Source of the DNA: Marinobacterium alkalitolerans
GTDB taxonomy: Bacteria; Pseudomonadota; Gammaproteobacteria; Pseudomonadales; Balneatricaceae
Assembly: GCF_017776525.1 (NCBI RefSeq)
Contig: NZ_JACVEW010000011.1
Location: forward strand, 1-64,000
Direction of reading: 5' to 3'
DNA length: 64,000 bases
How positions within the stretch are numbered: the stretch's first letter is position 1; each line of letters opens with the position of its first letter. The notes below the pieces were generated by a model that made no database searches, was not told the origin of the DNA, and worked only from the letters and a program-made list of their open reading frames with translations. Below are positions 17,691 through 24,804 of this stretch, piece after piece. The translations under genes and the position numbers were made by a program.

Positions 17691-17739
17691 TATAATAATT
17701 ATCAATTACCATCAACGAATGAGAATTATTATTAATTAA
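17691..17739. promoter_or_regulatory. Fur-type operator cluster upstream of PepSY operon
   Basis: Two AT-rich candidate Fur sites lie 40-90 bases upstream of the PepSY gene. TGAGAAT-T-ATTATTA (17720-17734) matches the 7-1-7 consensus at 12 of 14 positions. A second site on the minus strand, covering 17691-17709, matches the 19-base consensus at about 14 of 19. Overlapping Fur sites are common at strongly iron-repressed promoters. Confidence 0.75.
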
Positions 17740-17869
17740 TTTTTGTAAAGAGAGGGACGCGGGAGGACGACAGGTTGAGCCTGATGGGCTCGTACAGGGT
17801 TAAAACGCCGGGAAAAACTCGCCACGTACAGGGTGGCTGCACGAGGCGGATTGGATGAAGCGAGGCGCG

Positions 17870-18370
17870 CTAAACCTCGCGCCCCAGAATCGACAGGCTG
17901 TAACGCCGACCATCCATACGGGCGATATGCGGCAGGAGGCCCCAGTCTTCAAACCCGAACGCGTGGAACAGGCCGAGGCTGGGGGTGTTGTGGGCAAAAA
18001 TATAGGCGACCAGATGGGTAACTCCAAGCCCGGGAGCCTGCTCCAGAACGTGCCTGAGCAAGCGCTTGCCCAGCCCCCGCCCCTGCGCATCGGGATGCAG
18101 GTAAAGACTGACCTCGACCGTTTGAGCGTAGGCCGGGCGGCCGTAGAAAGGCTCCAGGCTGACCCAGCCAAGCAGCCGATCGTCCTGCTCGGCGACCCAG
18201 ATCGGCCGCTGTGCGGTATGCCGCTCAAACCACTCACGCTTTTCCGATACCGCCACCGGCTCCGTATCCGCCGTTGCAAGGCGCCCCGGAACGGCGGCGT
18301 TGTAGATGCCGACCACGGCTTCGCAGTCGGCCTCAACACCACGGCGAATCAGGCAGGTATCCGTGCTCAC
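17870..18370 (-). CDS. GNAT acetyltransferase, phosphinothricin/methionine-sulfone type
   Basis: This 166-residue cytosolic N-acetyltransferase uses acetyl-CoA. The pattern matches the Pat/MddA/YwnH group: IRRGVEADCEAVVGIYNAAV, TADTEPVAVSEKREWFERH, VEVSLYLHPDAQGRGLGKRLL (the acetyl-CoA loop, Q/RxxGxG/A) and HNTPSLGLFHAFGFEDWG. Members acetylate the amino group of amino-acid analogues such as phosphinothricin, methionine sulfoximine or sulfone. It overlaps the end of the sodium symporter gene (ATGA), suggesting that the two act on related substrates. Confidence 0.88.
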   Translation of the reverse strand: MSTDTCLIRRGVEADCEAVVGIYNAAVPGRLATADTEPVAVSEKREWFERHTAQRPIWVAEQDDRLLGWVSLEPFYGRPAYAQTVEVSLYLHPDAQGRGLGKRLLRHVLEQAPGLGVTHLVAYIFAHNTPSLGLFHAFGFEDWGLLPHIARMDGRRYSLSILGREV

Positions 18371-19743
18371 AGGCTGATAATCCCGATCGCCTGCAGGAAG
18401 ATAATCATAATCACCGTGGGCACCAGATAACGAATCAGAACCCGCCAGAGACGGTAGCCGGCACTGTCTCCGCCCAGCTCCTGTGCGGTCGCATCCGGTT
18501 TCATCACCCAGGCCGTAAACAGCGCCATCAGCAGACCGCCCAGCGGCAGCATCCAGCCGGAGACCAGATAGTCGAGGGACTCGAAGAAGGTTTTGCCGGC
18601 CAGGGTCCAGTCGGCCCCGATATTGAAGGAGAACACGGTTCCCAGGCTGAGCAGCCAGATGCCACTGCCACTGAGGACGCTGGCCTTGAAGCGCGACATA
18701 CCGCGCTTTTCAATCAGCCAGGCGATGGCCGGCTCGATCAGTGAGAAGGCCGATGTCAACGCCGCAACCGACAGCATGATGAAGAACAGCGTGCCAAACA
18801 GCGTACCCAGCGGCATCTGTCCGAACGCGATCGGCAGCGTTACGAAAATCAGCCCCGGGCCGCCACCCGGCTCGAGTCCATAGGCAAAGACGATCGGGAA
18901 GATCGCCAGCCCCGCCAACAGTGCCGCCGCCGTATCGAGCACCGCCACCAGAATGGAGGTCCGTGCGATGGATACGCCGGGTGACAGGTAAGATCCATAA
19001 ATCATCATGGCACCGCCGCCAATGCTGAGCGTAAAGAAGGCGTGGCCCAGCGCGATCAGCACGCCGGATGCCGTCAGCTGGTCGAAATTCGGTTCAAACA
19101 TGAACGCCAGGGCGGTGTCGAAATGCCCCGTTGTAGTGGCATAGCCCACCAGTATGAGGAGAAAGACAAACAACATGGGCATTAACAGGTTGGCGGCTTT
19201 CTCCAGCCCCTTGCGTACGCCCCGCCCAACGATGCCAAGCGTCATGATCAGCACCAGCGTACTCCAGCCCACCAGCGACAGTGGCTGCTGCAGGTGACCA
19301 TCGAACATCTGACCGATCCGGGCAGGCTCTACCCCTGCAAAGCTGCCACTGGCCGTCAACGGGATATAGGCCAGAGCCCAGCCGGCCACGACCACATAGA
19401 AACTGAGCAGCAGAAAGCCGGTCAGCACCCCCAGGCGGCCCACGTTTTTCCAGACAGGACGCGCACCCGCTTCCTCAGCCAGGCGAGCCATTGAGTTGAC
19501 CGGGTTTTGCTGGCCACGACGGCCAATCAACACCTCGGCCATCAGCATGGGGACCCCCAGCAGGGCGATACAGACCAGATATACCAGCACAAACGCACCG
19601 CCGCCGTTTTCACCGGCCACATAGGGAAACTTCCAGATATTGCCTAGCCCGACGGCCGCCCCTGCGGCGGCCAGAATAAAGGAAATGCGGGTGGACCACT
19701 GCTGCTGTAACGGTCGGCTGGATGTACGGGTTGGATTACTCAT
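18367..19743 (-). CDS. Sodium-dependent transporter, NSS/SNF family
   Basis: This inner-membrane symporter has about 458 residues and 12 helices. The NSS signature is complete: TRISFILAAAGAAVGLGNIWKFPYVAGENGGGAFVLVYL at the N-terminus, and ALGHAFFTLSIGGGAMMIYGSYL in helix 6. Bacterial members such as MhsT and LeuT import hydrophobic amino acids with sodium. I choose ATG 19743 (MSNPTRTSS) because it gives the usual short cytoplasmic tail; ATG 19764 with an AGGAT ribosome site is the alternative. It follows the TonB2 operon by 59 bases and overlaps the acetyltransferase gene. Confidence 0.9.
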   Translation of the reverse strand: MSNPTRTSSRPLQQQWSTRISFILAAAGAAVGLGNIWKFPYVAGENGGGAFVLVYLVCIALLGVPMLMAEVLIGRRGQQNPVNSMARLAEEAGARPVWKNVGRLGVLTGFLLLSFYVVVAGWALAYIPLTASGSFAGVEPARIGQMFDGHLQQPLSLVGWSTLVLIMTLGIVGRGVRKGLEKAANLLMPMLFVFLLILVGYATTTGHFDTALAFMFEPNFDQLTASGVLIALGHAFFTLSIGGGAMMIYGSYLSPGVSIARTSILVAVLDTAAALLAGLAIFPIVFAYGLEPGGGPGLIFVTLPIAFGQMPLGTLFGTLFFIMLSVAALTSAFSLIEPAIAWLIEKRGMSRFKASVLSGSGIWLLSLGTVFSFNIGADWTLAGKTFFESLDYLVSGWMLPLGGLLMALFTAWVMKPDATAQELGGDSAGYRLWRVLIRYLVPTVIMIIFLQAIGIISL

Positions 19744-19802
19744 GTCGGGTACCTGATTGAACATGCGCGTATCCTGCCATAACCGAGCCGCTTTTGCTGC
19801 AG

Positions 19803-21068
19803 TCAACTGCGCCGGGTGTTCTCGGTTACGCTGGCATGCCTGGCCTCGGCCACTTCTCCGGTCACCTGATTCAGATAGTTGAGCCAGCTCTCTGCCTGTG
19901 TGCGGGTGTCATCAAAGGCGCTGGCCTTCTTGAAACTGCGCCGCGCCTGCGGGTAATCCGCACGCTTGACGTCTGCAATGCCACTGAGCAGATAGAGCTC
20001 CGCGGCATCGGGTTTAAGGCTCACCGCCTGATCGATACTCCGCTTCATGGCCCCCCATTGCTGCAGGCGCATATCCAGATAGGCGATTTGACGCCAGGTT
20101 TTGAAATCCGGCTGGCGTTGCGCGATACGGGCCAGCGTGGCTCGCCCCTGTTCGTAGAGTCTGGCCTGCAGTTGAGTCTGCGCCAGCAGTCGCTCATGCT
20201 TGAGCGTTCGCGTCAGTTGTTTGGTCTGCATCGCCTCTGCAAGCAGTTCTGCGGCCCGCTGCGGCAGTCCCTGCTGCAATAGCAACTGCGCCAGCCAGAC
20301 ATACTGCCGTTCCCGTGTGAATTTGCCGCCTGCCCAGGCAGCCCGAAGCGTTGCCAGTGCATCGGTGTGCCGGTCCCGTATCTGATACACGCTGGCCAGC
20401 TGTTCCCAATAACGTTCCCGCTGTGGATAACGGCTCACCAACAGCTCCAGCACCGCCGTTGCGCCCTTCCACTGCTTGAGCTGAAAGTGAGCGGCCAGCT
20501 GCAACCGGTACCAGTCCTCGGGAGCCTGGCCTTTCATCGCAATCGCGGTTGCTACCGGTTTCACAACCTGTGCCCACTGCTCCAGCTGAGCGTATCCTTG
20601 AGCCAGCAGCAGATAATCGTTGGCCCGGATGGTTTCATCCGCCTGGCCCTTTTCACGCACCTGTTGCATCCAGCGACTCAGCGACTGGACTCCCGCATGC
20701 CAGTGTTCCTGGCTCAATTGAAGCTGTGCCAGTGTATGTAAAAGACTGCGCTGACTCTGCGCCGGCAACGCATTCAGCTCATAGGCACCGCCAAAATAGT
20801 CCAGTGCGGCCTTATCCTGCTTTCGCGTCAGGGCCAGGTTGCCGCGGAACTGCAGCAGATAGGCCTGTGCCGGGGGCGACAGTTCCTTCTTTGCCAGCCC
20901 GCTCAGAGCCTGCTCAGCCTTATCATACTGCGCCTCGGCCATCGCGGCCTGTGCCTGATTGAGCCCACTGAGAACGGCAGGAGGCAGACGCACTGTCTCG
21001 GCTGCGGCAGTTGTGCTCAACAACATCAGCAATGACAGCCAGAATTGCTTAAGCATTGTCCTTATCAC
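19803..21068 (-). CDS. Periplasmic TPR protein of the TonB2 system
   Basis: This 421-residue exported protein has a signal peptide ending near AAA/E (residue 24) and is built of tetratricopeptide repeats, such as AQAAMAEAQYDKAEQALSGL, ALDYFGGAYELNA, LQLAAHFQLKQWKGATAVLELLVSRYP and LYLLSGIADVKRADYPQARRSFKKASAF. It overlaps tonB by ATGA and is the last of six coupled genes. A TPR gene occupies the same place in Vibrio TonB2 clusters. A scaffolding or TonB-stabilising role in the periplasm is inferred. Confidence 0.88.
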   Translation of the reverse strand: MIRTMLKQFWLSLLMLLSTTAAAETVRLPPAVLSGLNQAQAAMAEAQYDKAEQALSGLAKKELSPPAQAYLLQFRGNLALTRKQDKAALDYFGGAYELNALPAQSQRSLLHTLAQLQLSQEHWHAGVQSLSRWMQQVREKGQADETIRANDYLLLAQGYAQLEQWAQVVKPVATAIAMKGQAPEDWYRLQLAAHFQLKQWKGATAVLELLVSRYPQRERYWEQLASVYQIRDRHTDALATLRAAWAGGKFTRERQYVWLAQLLLQQGLPQRAAELLAEAMQTKQLTRTLKHERLLAQTQLQARLYEQGRATLARIAQRQPDFKTWRQIAYLDMRLQQWGAMKRSIDQAVSLKPDAAELYLLSGIADVKRADYPQARRSFKKASAFDDTRTQAESWLNYLNQVTGEVAEARHASVTENTRRS

Positions 21069-21721
21069 TCCAGTTTGAATTCCAGTCTTTGCCGAGTACG
21101 GAAGGGGATGGCTGACCCGCCCTCCACCAGCGGATTGAAGCGCCAGCGCAACAGCGCACGCTCCACCGCACGATCAAACATGCCGGCCGGGCTGGACTCC
21201 ACGATCTTGAACGAATCAGGCACCACACGCCCTTGCGTATCCACGGTAAACTCGGCCACCACATGGCCCTCGATCCGTCGGCTCAACGCCCGACGCGGAT
21301 ACTGTGGATGCATGCGCGAGACCGGGCGGGCATTCAACTGTGTCGCCATTCCGGATGAGGGTGCTACAGCCTCTATCGCCTGAACCCCGGACAGGTCTAC
21401 CTGTGTATTGAAGCTCATCGCCATTTCAAGCGCAGGCGCAGGCATATTCAGTGCCACTGCCGGACTGCTCATGGTGACCGGCTGTGCCAAGTCCGGGTTG
21501 GCCGGTGCCGGAGGCTGCTCAGGCATCATTTCAGGTGGTGGCAGGCTTTCGCGCGTGCGCACACGTACGTCGGACTCCAGCGTCATGCGTTGCAGATTGA
21601 CGGCCGTATAGTCCTGCCTGACCGGCTCGGCCGAGCGCCCGACGCCTGCCAGATGGGCCATCAACACAAACAGCAGCAGGCTGACCAGCAGTGCCGCCGG
21701 AGCAAACAGCAGCCCCCGCAT
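21065..21721 (-). CDS. tonB: TonB (TonB2-type) energy transducer
   Basis: This 218-residue protein has an N-terminal membrane anchor (about residues 5-25), a short Pro-rich spacer (ESLPPPEMMPEQPPAPANPD, about residues 60-80) and a C-terminal TonB domain with YPRRALSRRIEGHVVAEFTVDTQGRVV and ALLRWRFNPLVEGGSAIPFRTRQRLEF. The short spacer and small size fit the TonB2 subtype. It contacts TonB boxes of outer-membrane receptors and transmits proton-motive force from ExbB/ExbD. Its start overlaps the exbD stop (TGATG). Confidence 0.93.
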   Translation of the reverse strand: MRGLLFAPAALLVSLLLFVLMAHLAGVGRSAEPVRQDYTAVNLQRMTLESDVRVRTRESLPPPEMMPEQPPAPANPDLAQPVTMSSPAVALNMPAPALEMAMSFNTQVDLSGVQAIEAVAPSSGMATQLNARPVSRMHPQYPRRALSRRIEGHVVAEFTVDTQGRVVPDSFKIVESSPAGMFDRAVERALLRWRFNPLVEGGSAIPFRTRQRLEFKLE

Positions 21722-22134
21722 CAGCCCGCTCCCTCACGCGTGGCCACCGCAACCTGCTCAATCCCCGATAGTTTGACCTGATCCATCACCTTCACCAGCA
21801 GACCGGTCCGGGCGTTGGTATCGGCCTGAATCATCACACCCAGATCCGGCTGTTCCACCTTGAGGCGCTCCAGCGTGGGCCTGATCATGCGCAGATCCAC
21901 CGGCTGACGGTCCAGCCAGATTTCATCTTCTGCCGTAATCGCAAGCATGACGCCCTGGCTTTCCTTAACCTCTGAAGTGGCGGATACCGGGCGCTCGATC
22001 TCGACACCGGCCTCCCGGATAAAACTGGTCGAGACAATAAAAAAGATCAGCATAATGAAGACGATATCGAGCATGGGGGTCATGTCGATATCGGCATCCT
22101 GCTCCAGCATCTCCAGATTCAATCGCTGCCTCAT
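21721..22134 (-). CDS. exbD: ExbD biopolymer transport protein
   Basis: This 137-residue inner-membrane protein has one helix. The essential proton-carrying Asp is at position 23 in DMTPMLDIVFIMLIFFIVSTSF, and the periplasmic domain ends with the VAVATREGAG tail. Together with ExbB it forms the proton-driven motor of TonB. It overlaps exbB by ATGA and tonB by TGATG. Confidence 0.95.
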   Translation of the reverse strand: MRQRLNLEMLEQDADIDMTPMLDIVFIMLIFFIVSTSFIREAGVEIERPVSATSEVKESQGVMLAITAEDEIWLDRQPVDLRMIRPTLERLKVEQPDLGVMIQADTNARTGLLVKVMDQVKLSGIEQVAVATREGAG

Positions 22135-22628
22135 CCCCTGGCTCCCGTGATATCCAAACGTTCAGATTGCAGCTGGCTCCAGCGCGCCAGCCGGTTCCAG
22201 ATCAGCAACCCGCTGACAGCCACCACCATGCCGGCCAGCGTGGGAAGGGTCGCACGTGCCACTCCCGCCGCCATCAAACGCGGGTTGCCGGTACCGTTTA
22301 ATGCCAGGGTGTCAAACAGATGAATCATGCCGGTCACAGTGCCCAGCAGCCCCACCAGCGGACAGAGTGCGACCAGCGTGCGAATCAGCGGCAAGGCCAG
22401 CTGCAGGTCCAGCAGCAGATCGGCACGCTTGAGCTGCCGCACCGCGGAGCCTGGCAACTGGCGGTAACGACGTATCCGGCGCGGGAAATCAAACCAGCGA
22501 AACCAGAGCCGCTCCAGCAGCAAGGTCCAGAGCACCAGGCTCACCACCAGCAGCACCCAGAGCACCGGCCCACCCGCATTGAAAAACCCGACCAGCGCCG
22601 CTTCAAACTGAGCGACATCAGGCAGCAT
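22131..22628 (-). CDS. exbB: ExbB proton channel subunit (TonB2-type, short)
   Basis: This is a 165-residue MotA/TolQ/ExbB channel protein with three helices. The conserved channel segment LIRTLVALCPLVGLLGTVTGMIHLF and LPTLAGMVVAVSGLLIWN is complete. I choose ATG 22628 because a perfect AGGAGG lies 6 bases upstream; an in-frame start at 22646 is less likely. It overlaps the end of ttpC by 11 bases and exbD by 4. Confidence 0.94.
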   Translation of the reverse strand: MLPDVAQFEAALVGFFNAGGPVLWVLLVVSLVLWTLLLERLWFRWFDFPRRIRRYRQLPGSAVRQLKRADLLLDLQLALPLIRTLVALCPLVGLLGTVTGMIHLFDTLALNGTGNPRLMAAGVARATLPTLAGMVVAVSGLLIWNRLARWSQLQSERLDITGARG

Positions 22629-23964
22629 GGCGCGCCTCCTGCGCATCGCTCAGCTGCTCGCGCTGCAGTGCCAGCAGGGCCAGCCCCTTCTGCTGCAACA
22701 ACTGCAGCAGGCGGCGGCTGCGCGCAGCCAGCAGGCTGTGGCAGAACAGCAGAGGGATAGCGACACAAAGCCCCAGCACCGTTGTCATCAAGGCCTGAGA
22801 AATGCCCCCCGCCATCAGTTTTGGATCCCCGGTCCCGAACAGGGTGATGCTCTGGAAGGTGCCGATCATGCCGGTCACCGTCCCCAGCAAGCCCAGCAAG
22901 GGCGCCACGGCGGCCACCAGCTTGAGCAGTGTAAGCCCCCGCTCGAGCAACGGCGCTTCCTTGAGCAGGGCTTCATCAACCCGCAGCTCGGTTTCATCCG
23001 TGGTACGCCCACGCTGGCCGGCGAGCAGGATCCGTCCAAGCGGGTTACGGCTGTCTGCAGCGTCAGCCTTGCGCAACTGAGCGCGCACGCCAAACTCCAG
23101 CTTCAGGGTGCTGGCCAGCTTCCACAGCGCCACCAGTATACCGATACCGCCCAGACCCAAGATGATGTAGCCGACCAGCCCCGCCTGAGCGATACGCGCC
23201 CTGATGTCAGGCGTTTGCGCCAGCAGGGCCAGCAGGTTGCCTCGACTGGGGTCAACCACCAGACTGTCCTCATTGCCGGCAAAGAAACGGGCCGCCTGCT
23301 GCAGGGTCGCAGCCGAAGGCTGTACCGGCAGCACATTCAGTTGCCCGGCCTGATAGTTGAGATATTCGCCCTGCGCGGTAATCGCCGTAAAAGGCCCTAT
23401 GCCAAGCACCTGACGGGTCTGAGTTGTACCATCGGCATTAACGACCGGAGTTTCAAACGGTGCCACTTCACCGGTAGCCGTCATCTCCTGCTGCAACAGG
23501 TACCAGAGCCCCTCCAGTTCCTGCCGTGTCGGCACGCGCTTTTGATCGGCAAAATCCAGCAACGCCAGACGACCGGGATAACGGGCCGTGATCATGGAAT
23601 CCTCCACCAGCCCGCGCAGATCCTGCGCCTGCTGCTTGACCACGCCGAAGACCTCACCCAGCTGCCCACTGCGCACACGCAAGGCCTCCCCCTGCTCGGT
23701 CAGTGCATCTTCATTGGCCTGAAAGGCCGCCTTGAGCTCTGCCTGCCGGGCTTCGGCTGCGGCCAGACGGGCCTGTGCCTGTTCAAGAAGGGCCTGTTGA
23801 CGGTCGGCATCGGCCCGGAACTCGGCCAGCCGCTGCGCATCCGCCCGCTGATCGGAAGCAACCTGGGCGCGGACCTGTTCCAGCAGCCGTGTCAGCTCAT
23901 TCGCCTGTGCCGGAATAACCAACAGACACAGCAAACAACCACACAGTCTTACGAGGGCGCTCAT
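22618..23964 (-). CDS. ttpC: TtpC, long ExbB-like subunit of the TonB2 complex
   Basis: This 448-residue protein has a signal peptide, a periplasmic coiled coil (about residues 25-125, rich in Ala, Glu, Gln), a folded periplasmic region, a membrane helix at about 260-285 (VGYIILGLGGIGILVALWKLA) and a MotA/TolQ/ExbB domain with LKLVAAVAPLLGLLGTVTGMIGTFQSITLFGTGD (about 340-380). This layout is that of TtpC, which in Vibrio is needed for TonB2 function in addition to ExbB2/ExbD2. It overlaps the DUF3450 gene by ATGA. The gene is often annotated simply as exbB. Confidence 0.92.
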   Translation of the reverse strand: MSALVRLCGCLLCLLVIPAQANELTRLLEQVRAQVASDQRADAQRLAEFRADADRQQALLEQAQARLAAAEARQAELKAAFQANEDALTEQGEALRVRSGQLGEVFGVVKQQAQDLRGLVEDSMITARYPGRLALLDFADQKRVPTRQELEGLWYLLQQEMTATGEVAPFETPVVNADGTTQTRQVLGIGPFTAITAQGEYLNYQAGQLNVLPVQPSAATLQQAARFFAGNEDSLVVDPSRGNLLALLAQTPDIRARIAQAGLVGYIILGLGGIGILVALWKLASTLKLEFGVRAQLRKADAADSRNPLGRILLAGQRGRTTDETELRVDEALLKEAPLLERGLTLLKLVAAVAPLLGLLGTVTGMIGTFQSITLFGTGDPKLMAGGISQALMTTVLGLCVAIPLLFCHSLLAARSRRLLQLLQQKGLALLALQREQLSDAQEARHAA

Positions 23965-24722
23965 GATGCACCTCCCGGCTGCTGAATCGGCAGTTCAAGC
24001 AGTTCCGGCACCGACTGTTGGCGCGCCATGTGGATGCCCTGCCGAATAGACCAGTCATACTGCTCGTCCAGCGAAATCCAGCGCTGCTGTCGAGCATCCC
24101 AGCGACCACTCTCTTCGCCATCGAGGCTCTGGTAGTAAAGCGCAACACGGCCCAGACGCAGGAAGGTCACTTCGCGCCCTTCCTGTGACAACCGGTCACG
24201 CCAGGCCTCCAGTGTGCGGCCGTATTCGGCCTCGATCTGATAGGCTTCCAGCATCTGGCGGTATTTCTCGGCCAGACTCACATCCGCCCGATCCAACAGA
24301 CGCGCCAGACGGGCTACGCGCTGTTCCCGCTCATCTGCCAGAAACGGCAGGTCATGGGCCACGAACTCACCCAGCATGGCCTGCATCCGCACCAGCAACG
24401 GCAGGGTTGCCTGCTCGGTTTCCGCCAGCGAAGCAAGCTGAGCCTGGATATCCTCAAGCTCAAGGGACTGGTCTTCAACCATCCGCGCCAGCTGGCGATT
24501 GTAGGCTTCCATCAGCTCTGCCTGCTGCACGGCAGCGGAATAGGCCTCATAGTTGTCTCGGGTCTGCTGATCCAGCTGCTCGATACCGCGCTGAACCTCA
24601 GCCCCCTGCCTGTGGGACTGTTTCAGAGTGTCTTGCGTCTGTTCCAGCGTGGCGGCTGCTGCCACGGAGGCAGGCAGGCAGCAGGCGAGGAACAGTGCCG
24701 AAGTGAAGGGCGTGCGATCCAT
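23961..24722 (-). CDS. DUF3450 periplasmic coiled-coil protein
   Basis: This is an exported protein of 253 residues, mostly alpha-helical coiled coil: ATLEQTQDTLKQSHRQGAEVQRGIEQLDQQ and VEDQSLELEDIQAQLASLAETEQATLPLLVRMQAMLGEF are typical of DUF3450. The ATG at 24722 is preferred over the TTG at 24737 because it starts directly at the signal peptide. It is first in the operon with ttpC-exbBD-tonB-TPR, the same order as in Vibrio. It may be a periplasmic partner of the TtpC coiled coil; this is an inference. Confidence 0.9.
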   Translation of the reverse strand: MDRTPFTSALFLACCLPASVAAAATLEQTQDTLKQSHRQGAEVQRGIEQLDQQTRDNYEAYSAAVQQAELMEAYNRQLARMVEDQSLELEDIQAQLASLAETEQATLPLLVRMQAMLGEFVAHDLPFLADEREQRVARLARLLDRADVSLAEKYRQMLEAYQIEAEYGRTLEAWRDRLSQEGREVTFLRLGRVALYYQSLDGEESGRWDARQQRWISLDEQYDWSIRQGIHMARQQSVPELLELPIQQPGGAS

Positions 24723-24766
24723 GAACGATCCATTCAAATAGATTAAGGTTCTTTAAGCGGTTAGTA

Positions 24767-24790
24767 CGGGTGCCTCATTAAGGGCACCCG
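24767..24790. terminator. Hairpin between second receptor gene and DUF3450 gene
   Basis: The inverted repeat CGGGTGCC...GGCACCCG has an 8-base loop and lies between two co-directional genes on the minus strand. No T tract follows, so it is a weak terminator or attenuator that may still let the receptor transcript reach the TonB2 operon. Confidence 0.5.
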
Positions 24791-24804
24791 CAAACGCCAA
24801 AGGC

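Noticed and set aside
22627..23985. 452-codon open frame opposite ttpC
   Set aside because: Gln/Leu-rich antisense reading of a certain gene that sits in a tightly coupled operon.
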